From Anaerolineales bacterium UBA6131 (GTDB lineage Bacteria; Chloroflexota; Anaerolineae; UBA2200): DNA of 40,223 bases. Below the pieces are notes generated by a model. That model was given only the letters and a program-made list of their open reading frames with translations, was not told where the DNA came from and made no database searches. The stretch is taken from assembly GCA_002435875.1 (NCBI GenBank), contig DIVN01000242.1:42762-82984 (forward strand), in the 5' to 3' direction. The translations under genes and the position numbers were made by a program. This document shows, piece by piece, positions 6,325 through 14,655 of the stretch; the first letter of the stretch is position 1, and each line of letters starts with the position of its first letter.

Positions 6325-7500
6325 TTGTCTGAGAAGAGACCACGCTGGATCATCCATCTTGACCTGGACGCATTCTTTGCCTCTGTTGAGGAGTTGCTCG
6401 ATCCCACCATTGCTGGTCTACCGGTGATTGTCGGGGGCTCTCCGGATGGTCGAGGTGTGGTCTCGTCGGCTTCGTATCCCGCACGCGCCTATGGCGTTCA
6501 TTCAGCCATGCCAATGGCCCAGGCCTTACGCTTGTGCCCCCAGGCAGTGGTGCGCTCCAGTCGACACGGGGTCTATAGCTCCTATTCGCACAAGGTAATG
6601 GCCATCCTCTCGCAATACACGCCGCTTCTCGAACAGGTCTCGATCGACGAGGCCTTTCTGGACGTGACAGGTTGCGAGCGCCTCTTTGGGCCGCCCAAGC
6701 AAATGGCGCAGAACCTGCAAAGTTGCATCCTCACCCAAGTCGGGCTGCCGTCATCTCTAGGGGTAGCGTCTAACAAGCTTGTGGCGAAGGTTGCCTCTGA
6801 CTTGGCGAAACCGCGCGGAGTGGTCGTGGTTGAGCGGGGACAGGAGGCGGCGTTCCTGGCTCCACTAGCGATCGAGTGCCTTTGGGGTATTGGCGATGTC
6901 ACGGCACGACGCTTGCACCAGGCCGGCGTGGATGTTATCGGTCAGCTAGCGAGCCTGCCGGACGCCAGGATGCGTATGCTCTTTGGCTCAACAGCGGACG
7001 ATATGCGCCGTCGCGCGCTTGGCATCGACAACAGACCCGTTGGGCCAAGCGGACCGCACAAATCCATCAGCGAAGAGCACACTTTCGCACAGGACACTGC
7101 AGATGTACAGGCCGTTCACCGCAAGCTGCTCCAGATGAGCGAGGATGTCGCTGCGCAGTTGCGCCGTCACCATGAGGTAGCACGCACCGTGGTGCTCAAG
7201 ATGCGCTACCCCGACTTTCACACCATCACCCGGCAGGTGACCCTTTCCAGGCCGACGGACCTGGCGAATATCGTCTACGTGCACGTAACTGCCTTGTTGG
7301 ATCACGAATGGCAACCGACTACCCGAGTTCGGTTGATTGGGGTCGGTGTCGCTGGACTTGAGCGAGGATACCAGTTGGAGCTCCTCGATGCCACTGGGGC
7401 ACGGTTGGGTAAGCTCAGCGAGGCTGTGGATTCGATACGCGGGAAGTATGGACGCGATGCCATTCGCCGCGCATCGCTACTCCATGATGACGACGAGTGA
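6325..7500 (+). CDS. dinB: DNA polymerase IV (Y-family)
   Basis: 391 residues from a TTG at 6325, the only plausible start before the conserved WIIHLDLDAFFASVEELLD; a recognisable Shine-Dalgarno is lacking and coupling to the lipoprotein stop 11 bases upstream may help. The catalytic DLDAFFASVE and VSIDEAFLDVTG carry the metal-binding acidic residues. The fingers motif ARAYGVHSAMPMAQALRLCP, the HhH region LWGIGDVTARRLHQAGV and the little-finger domain with RTVVLKMRYPDF are complete. Pol IV copies past damaged template bases at the cost of accuracy. Its position directly before polA is unusual and may be coincidental. No obvious C-terminal clamp-binding peptide is seen. No LexA box was recognised upstream. 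Confidence 0.96.
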   Translation: MSEKRPRWIIHLDLDAFFASVEELLDPTIAGLPVIVGGSPDGRGVVSSASYPARAYGVHSAMPMAQALRLCPQAVVRSSRHGVYSSYSHKVMAILSQYTPLLEQVSIDEAFLDVTGCERLFGPPKQMAQNLQSCILTQVGLPSSLGVASNKLVAKVASDLAKPRGVVVVERGQEAAFLAPLAIECLWGIGDVTARRLHQAGVDVIGQLASLPDARMRMLFGSTADDMRRRALGIDNRPVGPSGPHKSISEEHTFAQDTADVQAVHRKLLQMSEDVAAQLRRHHEVARTVVLKMRYPDFHTITRQVTLSRPTDLANIVYVHVTALLDHEWQPTTRVRLIGVGVAGLERGYQLELLDATGARLGKLSEAVDSIRGKYGRDAIRRASLLHDDDE

Positions 7501-7584
7501 TGCTGCGCCCAAGGTGTTGTGCAAACTTGCTTAGCTTCGGTCTCCCTGCAAGTCTATAGCTCAGATCGAGTCGCGGATAGCTCC

Positions 7585-7595
7585 TGTGCTATAAT
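7585..7595 (+). promoter_or_regulatory. extended -10 promoter for polA-argS
   Basis: TGTGCTATAAT, with TATAAT at 7590-7595 and a TGN extension; there is no clear -35. GGAGG (7603-7607) follows and the ATG of polA is at 7618. These 11 bases are identical to those in front of the Mut7-C gene. Confidence 0.65.
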
Positions 7596-7617
7596 GATCT
7601 TCGGAGGATCCAGAACG

Positions 7618-10368
7618 ATGGCAAGACCCCTCATACTGCTGCTAGATGGCAATTCCCTGGTCCACAGGGCATACCACGCGATTCAGCCGCTCACCAGCCC
7701 CAGTGGCGAGCCGACCAACGCCACATTTGGGTTTGCCTCGATGCTGATCAAGGTCCTGGATGACTACAAGCCTGCCTATGTGGCTGCTGCCTGGGATATT
7801 GGCCGCACATTCCGACATGAGCAATATGCGGAATACAAGGGCACCCGCCCCCCGCTGCCGGATGATTTGCGGGTTCAGCTTGATAGAGCGCGTGACGTCG
7901 TGGCTGCTTTCAACCTGTCGAGCAAAACCCTGGAGGGCTACGAAGCGGATGACATACTGGCAGCCCTCTCCACACAGGCAGTGAAAGCAGGACTGGACGT
8001 CCTCATTGTGACTGGTGATACAGACACCCTGCAGCTTGTCAATCCTCACGTACGGGTCCTGCTGTCCGGACGCAAGTCGAGCGACAGCAAGATCTATGAT
8101 GTGCCAGCAATCATTGAGCGGTATGGCCTCAAGCCCGCCCAGCTTATAGACTTCAAAGGACTCAAGGGAGACTCATCCGATAATATTCCCGGTGTGAAAG
8201 GCGTGGGTGAGGTCACGGCCAAGAGCCTCTTGCAGCAATTCGGGAGCATAGATGCGCTCTATCAGCATCTGGAGCAGGTCAACCCGAGGCTACGCAACAC
8301 GCTCCAGGAGAACGAGGCCGTCGCCCGTCGCAGCCGGGGGCTTGTGCAGTTGGTGCACGAACTGCCTTTGTCCCTGGATCTGGAGAAGATGCGCGTCAGC
8401 GATTTTGATCGTGCCAAGGTGGCATCTCTTTTCCGTGATCTTGGATTTGCTGCTCTGTTGCAGCGGCTGCCCAAGAGTGGCGAGCAAGATATCGGACAGT
8501 TGTCCATGTTTGCCACACCTGCAGCTCAGGCTACACGGGAGGTTCCTACCACCTACCAACTGGTGGATTCCCCCGCCGCATTGCGGGAGGTGCTCGCCAA
8601 TATCCGCGCGGCTGGGCAGTGCGCGGTGGATGTGGAGACTGATTCGCTGCACCCGGTCGAAGCCAACCTGGTAGGCATCGCCTTGTCTTGGCAGGAAGGG
8701 CACACGGCGTACATACCAATCGGGCACAAAAGGGTAAGCGATTCAGCAGAACAGATGCCGCTGGAAGCGGTTCGCCAGGAAATGGGTGCTCTATTGGCGG
8801 ACGCTGCGGTCCGAAAGGTGGCGCACAATGCGAATTTTGACCTCATCGTGCTTGCCCAGCATGAATTGGGTGTTGAGGGGCTGCAATTCGATACGCTGAT
8901 TGGCGCATGGTTGCTGGACCCATCCGGCCGCGCTCTCGGTCTCAAGTCGCTGGCCTGGCAAGAGCTTGGCGTTGAAATGACCCCTATCGAGGATTTGATT
9001 GGCAGTGGCAAGGGGCAGCTAAGCATGGATCAAGTCCCGATAAACCGTGCCTTTCCCTATGCAGCCGCAGATGCCGACATGACACTACGTCTGGCGAAGA
9101 AGCTGGAAGCAAGCTTGATTGAGAAGGGGCTTTGGACGCTCTTCACAACGGTGGAGATGCCGCTTGTGCCTGTGCTCATCGACATGGAGTGCATAGGTGT
9201 CGCGCTTGACGTGCCTTTTCTTCAGCAGATGTCGCGTGAACTCCAGGTGCGATTGACCGAGCTCGAAGATCTGATTCGGCAGATGGTGGGCTATCCGATC
9301 AATCTGAACTCCTCCCAGCAGCTGAGCGACGCATTGTTTGACAAGCTCGGGCTTCCGACGAACGGCGTCCCGCGTGGCACCTCAGGCAGGTATTCAACTG
9401 CAGCCGATGTGCTGGAGGGTCTGCGTGGCAAGCATGCCATGATTGACTTGCTCTTGGAGTACCGCCAGTTGTCCAAGATCAAATCCACGTACGCGGATGC
9501 TCTGCCGCTGCTGGTCAACCCCAAAACCGGACGCCTGCACACATCCTGGAATCAGACTGGTACGGTCACTGGCCGGGTCTCCTCCTCCGAACCCAATCTA
9601 CAGAACATCCCCATTCGCACGGACATCGGGCGACGTGTGCGGCGCGCCTTCGTGGCACGTCCTGGCTGCGTCCTTCTGGGTGCTGATTACTCGCAAGTGG
9701 AGCTACGCATTCTGGCGCATGTATCTGGCGATGAGAGCCTCTTGGCCGCGTTCCAGCGCGGCGAGGATATACATGCCAGCACCGCCGCCAGCATCCTGGC
9801 CGTCCCCCTGGAACAGGTAACACAAGACATGCGCAGGCTGGCCAAGGCGATCAACTTTGGCCTTATCTATGGCATGAGCGATTGGGGGCTCGCTACGCGT
9901 ACCGAGTTGTCGCAAGAGGAGGCTTCGCAGTTTATCGCCAAGTACTTTGCACGCTATCCCAAGGTGCTTGAGTATTTGGATGAGATAAAGCACCAGGCCG
10001 CAGAAGTGGGCTTTGTTGAGACCCTGCTTGGCAGGAAGCGTTACTTCCCAGAGCTGATGGCAGATCGCAAGACCAATGCCAATATGAGAGCGGCAGCACA
10101 ACGGATGGCTATCAACCATCCGATCCAGGGCACGGCTGCGGACATTATCAAGATCGCGATGATACGTCTGCACAAGAGCCTGCTTGAGCGCGGGCTTGCC
10201 AGCAGGATGATTCTGCAGGTACATGACGAACTGGTGCTAGAGGTGCCAGATGACGAGGTTCAGCAAGTAAGCCAGCTGGTGAAGGACACAATGGAAGGTG
10301 CGTTCGAGCTGGGTGCGGCCCTCAAGGTGGATATCAAGGTTGGCAGACATTGGGGCGAAATGGAGTGA
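7618..10368 (+). CDS. polA: DNA polymerase I (5' nuclease, 3' exonuclease, family A polymerase)
   Basis: 916 residues from the ATG at 7618, which follows GGAGG; longer in-frame extensions to 7519 run through the promoter. Domain order is classical. Residues about 1-290 are the 5' nuclease (ILLLDGNSLVHRAYHA, DGYEADDILA-type acidic cluster, LKGDSSDNIPGVKGVG). Residues about 300-490 are the 3'-5' exonuclease, with all three motifs intact: AVDVETD, VAHNANFD and YAAADAD. The polymerase domain has LLGADYSQVELRILAH (motif A), RRLAKAINFGLIYGMS (motif B, Phe at the sugar-discriminating position) and QVHDELVLEV (motif C). It serves in Okazaki fragment processing and repair. Proofreading should be active, unlike in many thermophile PolA enzymes. 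argS follows after three bases. Confidence 0.98.
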   Translation: MARPLILLLDGNSLVHRAYHAIQPLTSPSGEPTNATFGFASMLIKVLDDYKPAYVAAAWDIGRTFRHEQYAEYKGTRPPLPDDLRVQLDRARDVVAAFNLSSKTLEGYEADDILAALSTQAVKAGLDVLIVTGDTDTLQLVNPHVRVLLSGRKSSDSKIYDVPAIIERYGLKPAQLIDFKGLKGDSSDNIPGVKGVGEVTAKSLLQQFGSIDALYQHLEQVNPRLRNTLQENEAVARRSRGLVQLVHELPLSLDLEKMRVSDFDRAKVASLFRDLGFAALLQRLPKSGEQDIGQLSMFATPAAQATREVPTTYQLVDSPAALREVLANIRAAGQCAVDVETDSLHPVEANLVGIALSWQEGHTAYIPIGHKRVSDSAEQMPLEAVRQEMGALLADAAVRKVAHNANFDLIVLAQHELGVEGLQFDTLIGAWLLDPSGRALGLKSLAWQELGVEMTPIEDLIGSGKGQLSMDQVPINRAFPYAAADADMTLRLAKKLEASLIEKGLWTLFTTVEMPLVPVLIDMECIGVALDVPFLQQMSRELQVRLTELEDLIRQMVGYPINLNSSQQLSDALFDKLGLPTNGVPRGTSGRYSTAADVLEGLRGKHAMIDLLLEYRQLSKIKSTYADALPLLVNPKTGRLHTSWNQTGTVTGRVSSSEPNLQNIPIRTDIGRRVRRAFVARPGCVLLGADYSQVELRILAHVSGDESLLAAFQRGEDIHASTAASILAVPLEQVTQDMRRLAKAINFGLIYGMSDWGLATRTELSQEEASQFIAKYFARYPKVLEYLDEIKHQAAEVGFVETLLGRKRYFPELMADRKTNANMRAAAQRMAINHPIQGTAADIIKIAMIRLHKSLLERGLASRMILQVHDELVLEVPDDEVQQVSQLVKDTMEGAFELGAALKVDIKVGRHWGEME

Positions 10369-10371
10369 GTA

Positions 10372-12039
10372 ATGATTCAGAGCAAAATCGCGGAGCTGGT
10401 GCGCGACGCCATTCGCAAAGCGCAGGAAGGCAATGAGTTGCCCGAGTTCGAAGTCCCCGATATTCCCATTGAACGTCCCAAGCTTGAGGGACACGGTGAC
10501 TTTGCCACTCCAGCGTGTCTGCAAATGGCCAAGCTGGCCCGCATGGCTCCCGTCCGTATTGCGGGAGTGATCAATGGACATATGTCTCAGGCAGATTTCG
10601 TTGGTCACAGCGAGGCGGTCAGCCCAGGTTACATCAATTTTCGTCTCGCGGATCTTTGGCTTGCCCAACAGGTTGGCGTCATTCTCGAAGCAGGCGATCG
10701 TTTCGGTAACGTTGATCTGGGCCACAACTCGCGGATCCAGGTGGAATATGTGAGCGCCAACCCAACTGGGCCCCTGCACGTGGGTAGTGCCCGCAATGCG
10801 GTGATAGGCGATGCGCTTGCCAATGTGTTGGCGGCAGCGGGTTATGATGTCCAGCGCGAGTACTATGTCAATGACGGCGGCACGCAGATGGGCCTGTTCG
10901 CCGAGAGTCTCTACGCCCGCTATGCTCAAGCGCTGGGACATGATGTCCCGCTCCCCGAGAGTGGCTATCATGGCACCTATCTGGCCGAAATGGGCGGGCG
11001 CGCCGCACGCGAGTATGGCTCATGCTTGCTCAACATGGACCATAGTGAAGCACTGAAGGCCATTGGCGACATTGGGCTAAGCTATACCATGGAAACCATC
11101 AAGAATGACATGGCTGCCATGGGCATCACGTTTGACCAATGGTTCTCTGAGCGAAGCCTGTACCAGGGCGGAGGTTTTGAGCAGGTGCTTAATCTGCTCC
11201 GCTCAGGGGGGTTCTTGGCCGAGAGAGATGGTGCCGTATGGTTTACCGCGACTAATCTGGGAGCGGACAAGGATGAGGTGGTCATTCGCTCCGGTGGGGC
11301 GCCTGGTTATTTCGCTTCAGATATTGCCTACCATTACGACAAGTTCGTTGAGCGGGGGTTTGAGCGAGTAATCGACGTCTGGGGTGCAGACCACCAGGGC
11401 CATGTGCCCCGGATGAAGGCGATGATGCGGGCTATGGGGCTCGACCCCGAACGGCTGTCGATTGTGCTTTATCAGTTGGTAACTCTCAAGCGCGGAGGGG
11501 AGATCGTACGCCTGTCCAAGCGTACGGGAGAAATCATTACCCTCAGGGAGGTTGTTGAGGACGTAGGCGCAGATGCTGTGCGCTTCTTTCTGCTCTCTCG
11601 CTCGGCTGAGAGCCAGATGGACTTTGATCTGGACCTCGCCAAAGAGCAGTCAAGTGAGAACCCAGTGTATTATGTCCAGTATGCGCACGCCAGGATTTGC
11701 AGTATCTTGCGCTTGGGGGCGGATCGTGGCCTAGATACGGTGGAAGGTGACCTCAGTTTGCTGACGCACCCAATGGAGCTGAATCTCATCCGCCACATGC
11801 TCATGCTGCCGGAGATCGTTGAGCTTGCAGCAAGCACTCTGGCACCGCACCATCTGTCGTCCTATGCCCAGGAGCTCGCCAGTCGTTTCCACGTTTTCTA
11901 CCGCGATTGCCGTGTCGTCTCCTCCGACCCAGCCGATCGTGAGCTTAGCCTGGCAAGGCTGAGACTGATGCGCGCCGCGCGCCTCGTCCTGGCACGGACA
12001 CTGCACCTGATGGGCATGAACGCTCCTGAACAGATGTAG
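10372..12039 (+). CDS. argS: arginyl-tRNA synthetase
   Basis: 555 residues, usual length for the enzyme, which charges tRNA-Arg. The class I signature is SANPTGPLHVGSARNAVIGD, and the KMSK-like loop is VRLSKRTGEIITL. The C-terminal helical anticodon-binding domain ends ARTLHLMGMNAPEQM, with the terminal Met typical of ArgRS. The DHQG-type active-site stretch VWGADHQGHVPRMKAMMRAM is present. The ATG lies three bases after the polA stop, so the two genes are transcribed together; the polA end provides only a weak Shine-Dalgarno. The 168 bases after it hold the efp promoter. Confidence 0.97.
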   Translation: MIQSKIAELVRDAIRKAQEGNELPEFEVPDIPIERPKLEGHGDFATPACLQMAKLARMAPVRIAGVINGHMSQADFVGHSEAVSPGYINFRLADLWLAQQVGVILEAGDRFGNVDLGHNSRIQVEYVSANPTGPLHVGSARNAVIGDALANVLAAAGYDVQREYYVNDGGTQMGLFAESLYARYAQALGHDVPLPESGYHGTYLAEMGGRAAREYGSCLLNMDHSEALKAIGDIGLSYTMETIKNDMAAMGITFDQWFSERSLYQGGGFEQVLNLLRSGGFLAERDGAVWFTATNLGADKDEVVIRSGGAPGYFASDIAYHYDKFVERGFERVIDVWGADHQGHVPRMKAMMRAMGLDPERLSIVLYQLVTLKRGGEIVRLSKRTGEIITLREVVEDVGADAVRFFLLSRSAESQMDFDLDLAKEQSSENPVYYVQYAHARICSILRLGADRGLDTVEGDLSLLTHPMELNLIRHMLMLPEIVELAASTLAPHHLSSYAQELASRFHVFYRDCRVVSSDPADRELSLARLRLMRAARLVLARTLHLMGMNAPEQM

Positions 12040-12093
12040 GCCGGATGGCCATCGGTAACAGTCGCTCGCAAGCTTCCCAGGTGCGGTGTGTAC

Positions 12094-12122
12094 TTGTCAG
12101 GAACCGAGATTGGTGCTAGTAT
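12094..12122 (+). promoter_or_regulatory. promoter for efp-epmA
   Basis: TTGTCA (12094-12099), 17 bases, TAGTAT (12117-12122), with a TGC extension just before the -10. The start would be near 12129, leaving a leader of about 78 bases. Confidence 0.65.
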
Positions 12123-12207
12123 TTGCTGTTGCGACGCACAGATGAGCTCGGCTCACTCGCAGAGTGGTGTCACATCCGAACGCTATGGGTACAAGGAATG
12201 ATTGACT

Positions 12208-12771
12208 ATGTATACGGTTTCTGATCTACGCAAAGGGCTGACCATCGTCATTGACGGGGATCCTCACGTGGTCACCACGTTTGAGTTTGTGAAACCCGGC
12301 AAGGGGCAAGCCATGTATCGCACCCGCTTGCGTAACATGATCACTGGGGCGATCACTGACCGGACCTACCGCTCTGGTGATTCCTTCGAGCAGGCTACGC
12401 TCGATCGGCGCAACATGCAGTATCTGTACAAAGATGAGCACAACTACTATTTTATGGACAACGACAACTACGAGCAGGTCGCGATTGAGGAAGATGCGCT
12501 CGGTGATGCCAAGAACTATCTGAAAGACAGCATCACCGTGGATGTCTTGTTCTTTCGCGGTCACGCTATTGGCGTGGACGCGCCTACCTTCGTCAACTTG
12601 CGTGTGGTCGAGGCGTCTCCATGGGCGAAAGGCGATACCTCTAGCACTGACTCACGTCTGGTTAAGGTCGAAACAGGATACGAGCTTCGCGTTCCTCCCT
12701 TTGTCGGGGAAGGCGAGTTGATCCAGATTGACACGCGCACCGGCCAATACGTAACACGGGTGAAGGATTAG
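12208..12771 (+). CDS. efp: translation elongation factor P
   Basis: 187 residues from the ATG at 12208, placed about 10 bases after AAGGA; a TTG two codons earlier is less likely. EF-P enters the ribosomal E site and rescues ribosomes stalled at proline runs. The three beta-barrel domains are complete, from YTVSDLRKGLTIVIDGDPH to the C-terminal YELRVPPFVGEGELIQIDTR. The tip of domain I is FVKPGKGQAMYRTR, so the lysine that is modified in many bacteria is Lys32 (codon at 12301). The next gene encodes an EpmA-type ligase, which strongly suggests that Lys32 is lysylated. Confidence 0.98.
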   Translation: MYTVSDLRKGLTIVIDGDPHVVTTFEFVKPGKGQAMYRTRLRNMITGAITDRTYRSGDSFEQATLDRRNMQYLYKDEHNYYFMDNDNYEQVAIEEDALGDAKNYLKDSITVDVLFFRGHAIGVDAPTFVNLRVVEASPWAKGDTSSTDSRLVKVETGYELRVPPFVGEGELIQIDTRTGQYVTRVKD

Positions 12772-12778
12772 CGTCTCC

Positions 12779-13702
12779 TTGCCGCAAAACTGGCTGCTAT
12801 CCAGCCGTCGGAGAGCATTGCAAGAGCGGGCCGCCATCGTTCAGGCGGTCCGCCGTTTCTTTGTTGCCCACGACTACCTCGAGGTCGAGACTCCTCTGCG
12901 CATCCCGGCACCGGCACCCGAATCATACATCGACGCGATCCCCGCTGATGGTTGGTTTCTGCAGACCTCGCCCGAATTGTGCATGAAGCGGCTGCTGGCA
13001 GCTGGCTATGGGCACATCTTCCAAATCAGCCATTGTTGGCGCAAGGCCGAGAGGGGCCGGCTCCACTCCCCGGAGTTCACTATGCTGGAATGGTACCGTG
13101 CGGATAGCACTTACACGGATCTGATGCACGAGTGTGAGGCATTGATTCGCGCCGTGGCCGCTGATACCAATCGCCCGTCAAAGTTCGAGTGGCAAGGCAA
13201 GCCGGTCGACCTGGTCAGTCCATGGCAGCGGATCTCCGTGTCGGAGGCCTTCGCTACCCTCGCGCCGGTGACAATGGACGAAGCCCTTGCTGCAGGAAGC
13301 TTCGACGAGGTTATGGTTACGTATATCGAGCCTCGCCTGGGGACTCCCCGCCCGACCCTGCTGTATGACTATCCGGCATCGCGGGCGGCACTTGCCCGAT
13401 TGAAGGCAGACAATCCCTGCTTGGCCGAGCGTTTTGAGTTGTACATCGCTGGCCTCGAGCTTGCCAACGGGTTTTCGGAACTGATAGATGCTGAGGAGCA
13501 GCGCGCGCGGTTTGAGAGCGAAGAGGCCTATCGTCGATCTCTTGGCCGACAGCCGTACCCCACGCCCACCCGCTTTCTCGAGGAACTCTCGGATATGCCG
13601 CCATCTGCTGGCATTGCCCTGGGAATCGACAGACTGGCCATGGTCCTCATCGGAGCCGGCAGCATTGACGAGGTTTTGGCCTTCCCACCAGAAGAGCTCT
13701 GA
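12779..13702 (+). CDS. epmA: EF-P lysyltransferase (EpmA/GenX/PoxA type)
   Basis: 307 residues, close to the 325 of E. coli EpmA. It starts at a TTG seven bases after the efp stop with AAGGA inside the end of efp. It is a class II aminoacyl-tRNA-synthetase core of the LysRS family that lacks the N-terminal anticodon-binding domain. Motif 1 is YLEVETPLRIPAPAPE, motif 2 is CWRKAERGRLHSPEFTMLEW, and motif 3 is SAGIALGIDRLAMVL. ELCMKRLLAAGYGHIFQIS and LELANGFSELIDAEEQ are also family signatures. EpmA joins (R)-beta-lysine, made by EpmB, or less efficiently alpha-lysine, to EF-P. The direct efp neighbour makes the assignment firm. No epmB lies in this window. A true LysRS would be about 490 residues. 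Confidence 0.93.
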   Translation: MPQNWLLSSRRRALQERAAIVQAVRRFFVAHDYLEVETPLRIPAPAPESYIDAIPADGWFLQTSPELCMKRLLAAGYGHIFQISHCWRKAERGRLHSPEFTMLEWYRADSTYTDLMHECEALIRAVAADTNRPSKFEWQGKPVDLVSPWQRISVSEAFATLAPVTMDEALAAGSFDEVMVTYIEPRLGTPRPTLLYDYPASRAALARLKADNPCLAERFELYIAGLELANGFSELIDAEEQRARFESEEAYRRSLGRQPYPTPTRFLEELSDMPPSAGIALGIDRLAMVLIGAGSIDEVLAFPPEEL

Positions 13703-13804
13703 CCTCGGGATTCTGGTGTTCCTCACGACACCTCGTGGCGAGCTTCAGTCGGCAGACGCTTCGCCAGATCTGCCAAGTTCCAACATGGCCACCGCCAGCA
13801 TTCC

Positions 13805-14482
13805 TCAGCTAGCTTGCTGGTCTTGCGCAGCAAAGTCGCACAGCGCACGGAGCCGACAGATTTCGCATCTGGGCCGTCGCGCCTGGCAGACTTCACGCCC
13901 GAGGCGGATGACATTCAGGTGAAAAGAACAATAGGTCTGGGGCGGTAGCAGACTCTCCAATAGTTCATGCGCCTTCTCGCGAGAAGCCCTGGCAGGGATT
14001 AGGCCCAGCCGCCGCGTCACACGGTGGATGTGCGTATCGACCGGAAAGGCCGGCATATCCAACGAAAACAGCAGAATGATCGCCGCGGTTTTGGGGCCTA
14101 CGCCCTTGATCCCTGTGAGCCAAGCCTTCGCCTCCGGTATGCTCATGCCACGCAGAAACTCCAGACTGAGCTCTCCACGCTCGTCCGAGATACGGCGCAG
14201 CGCTTCCTGGATGTGGGGGCCTTTTTGCTGGGCGAGCCCGGCAATCCTGATCGCGGAGATCACTTCTTCTGGAGCTGCATCGCGCACCAGTGCCCAATCA
14301 GGGAAACGTTGCCGCAGAGAATTGTAGGCCTGATCACGCAGCTGGTCGTTGGTGTTTTGGCTGAGGATAGTTGACACAAGCTCGGACACGGGGTCGAGTC
14401 TCGACCAGGGAGCCTGTTCGCCAAAGGTTCTCAACAGTTCTTGGTGTATCTCTAGGGCCTTCTTCTCAAGTGCTATGGTCAT
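13805..14482 (-). CDS. nth: endonuclease III-type DNA glycosylase/AP lyase
   Basis: 225 residues from the ATG at 14482, preceded by GGAAAG; a longer frame to 14572 lacks resemblance. Endonuclease III removes oxidised pyrimidines and cuts at abasic sites. The helix-hairpin-helix with catalytic lysine is TGIKGVGPKTAAIIL, and the catalytic aspartate is in FPVDTHIHRVTRRLGL. The C-terminal [4Fe-4S] loop has C-x6-C-x2-C-x5-C (CQARRPRCEICRLRALC), complete. LVSTILSQNTNDQLRDQAYN replaces the usual SAQTTD with SQNTND, a form seen in a sister branch of the family, so substrate range may differ from E. coli Nth. It converges with epmA across a 100-base gap containing only short weak hairpins. The 173 bases upstream hold no gene I can support. 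Confidence 0.92.
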   Translation of the reverse strand: MTIALEKKALEIHQELLRTFGEQAPWSRLDPVSELVSTILSQNTNDQLRDQAYNSLRQRFPDWALVRDAAPEEVISAIRIAGLAQQKGPHIQEALRRISDERGELSLEFLRGMSIPEAKAWLTGIKGVGPKTAAIILLFSLDMPAFPVDTHIHRVTRRLGLIPARASREKAHELLESLLPPQTYCSFHLNVIRLGREVCQARRPRCEICRLRALCDFAAQDQQAS

Positions 14483-14655
14483 TTGGACGCTTTCCAAATA
14501 CCCCCTCGCGTCAATGCTAGACCCATCTGCCGGTCGCTTCGGCGTGACGTTGAGCCGTGCCTGGGATTGCACATCTCGTACCCGCGGTAGAGAGATAGGC
14601 TATGTCAGGTATGCCTGGTCGAGGTAGGGCAGGGCCGCCAGGACGTACGGATGCT

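Noticed and set aside
7519..7617. N-terminal extension of DNA polymerase I
   Set aside because: The in-frame extension crosses TATAAT and GGAGG; the ATG at 7618 gives the conserved start ILLLDGNSLVHRAYHA.
13703..13804. Intrinsic terminator between epmA and nth
   Set aside because: Only competing 5-bp hairpins are present and there is no T tract.
14483..14655. Promoter for nth
   Set aside because: TTGACG occurs close to the start but without a -10 at suitable distance, and no gene lies in this gap.
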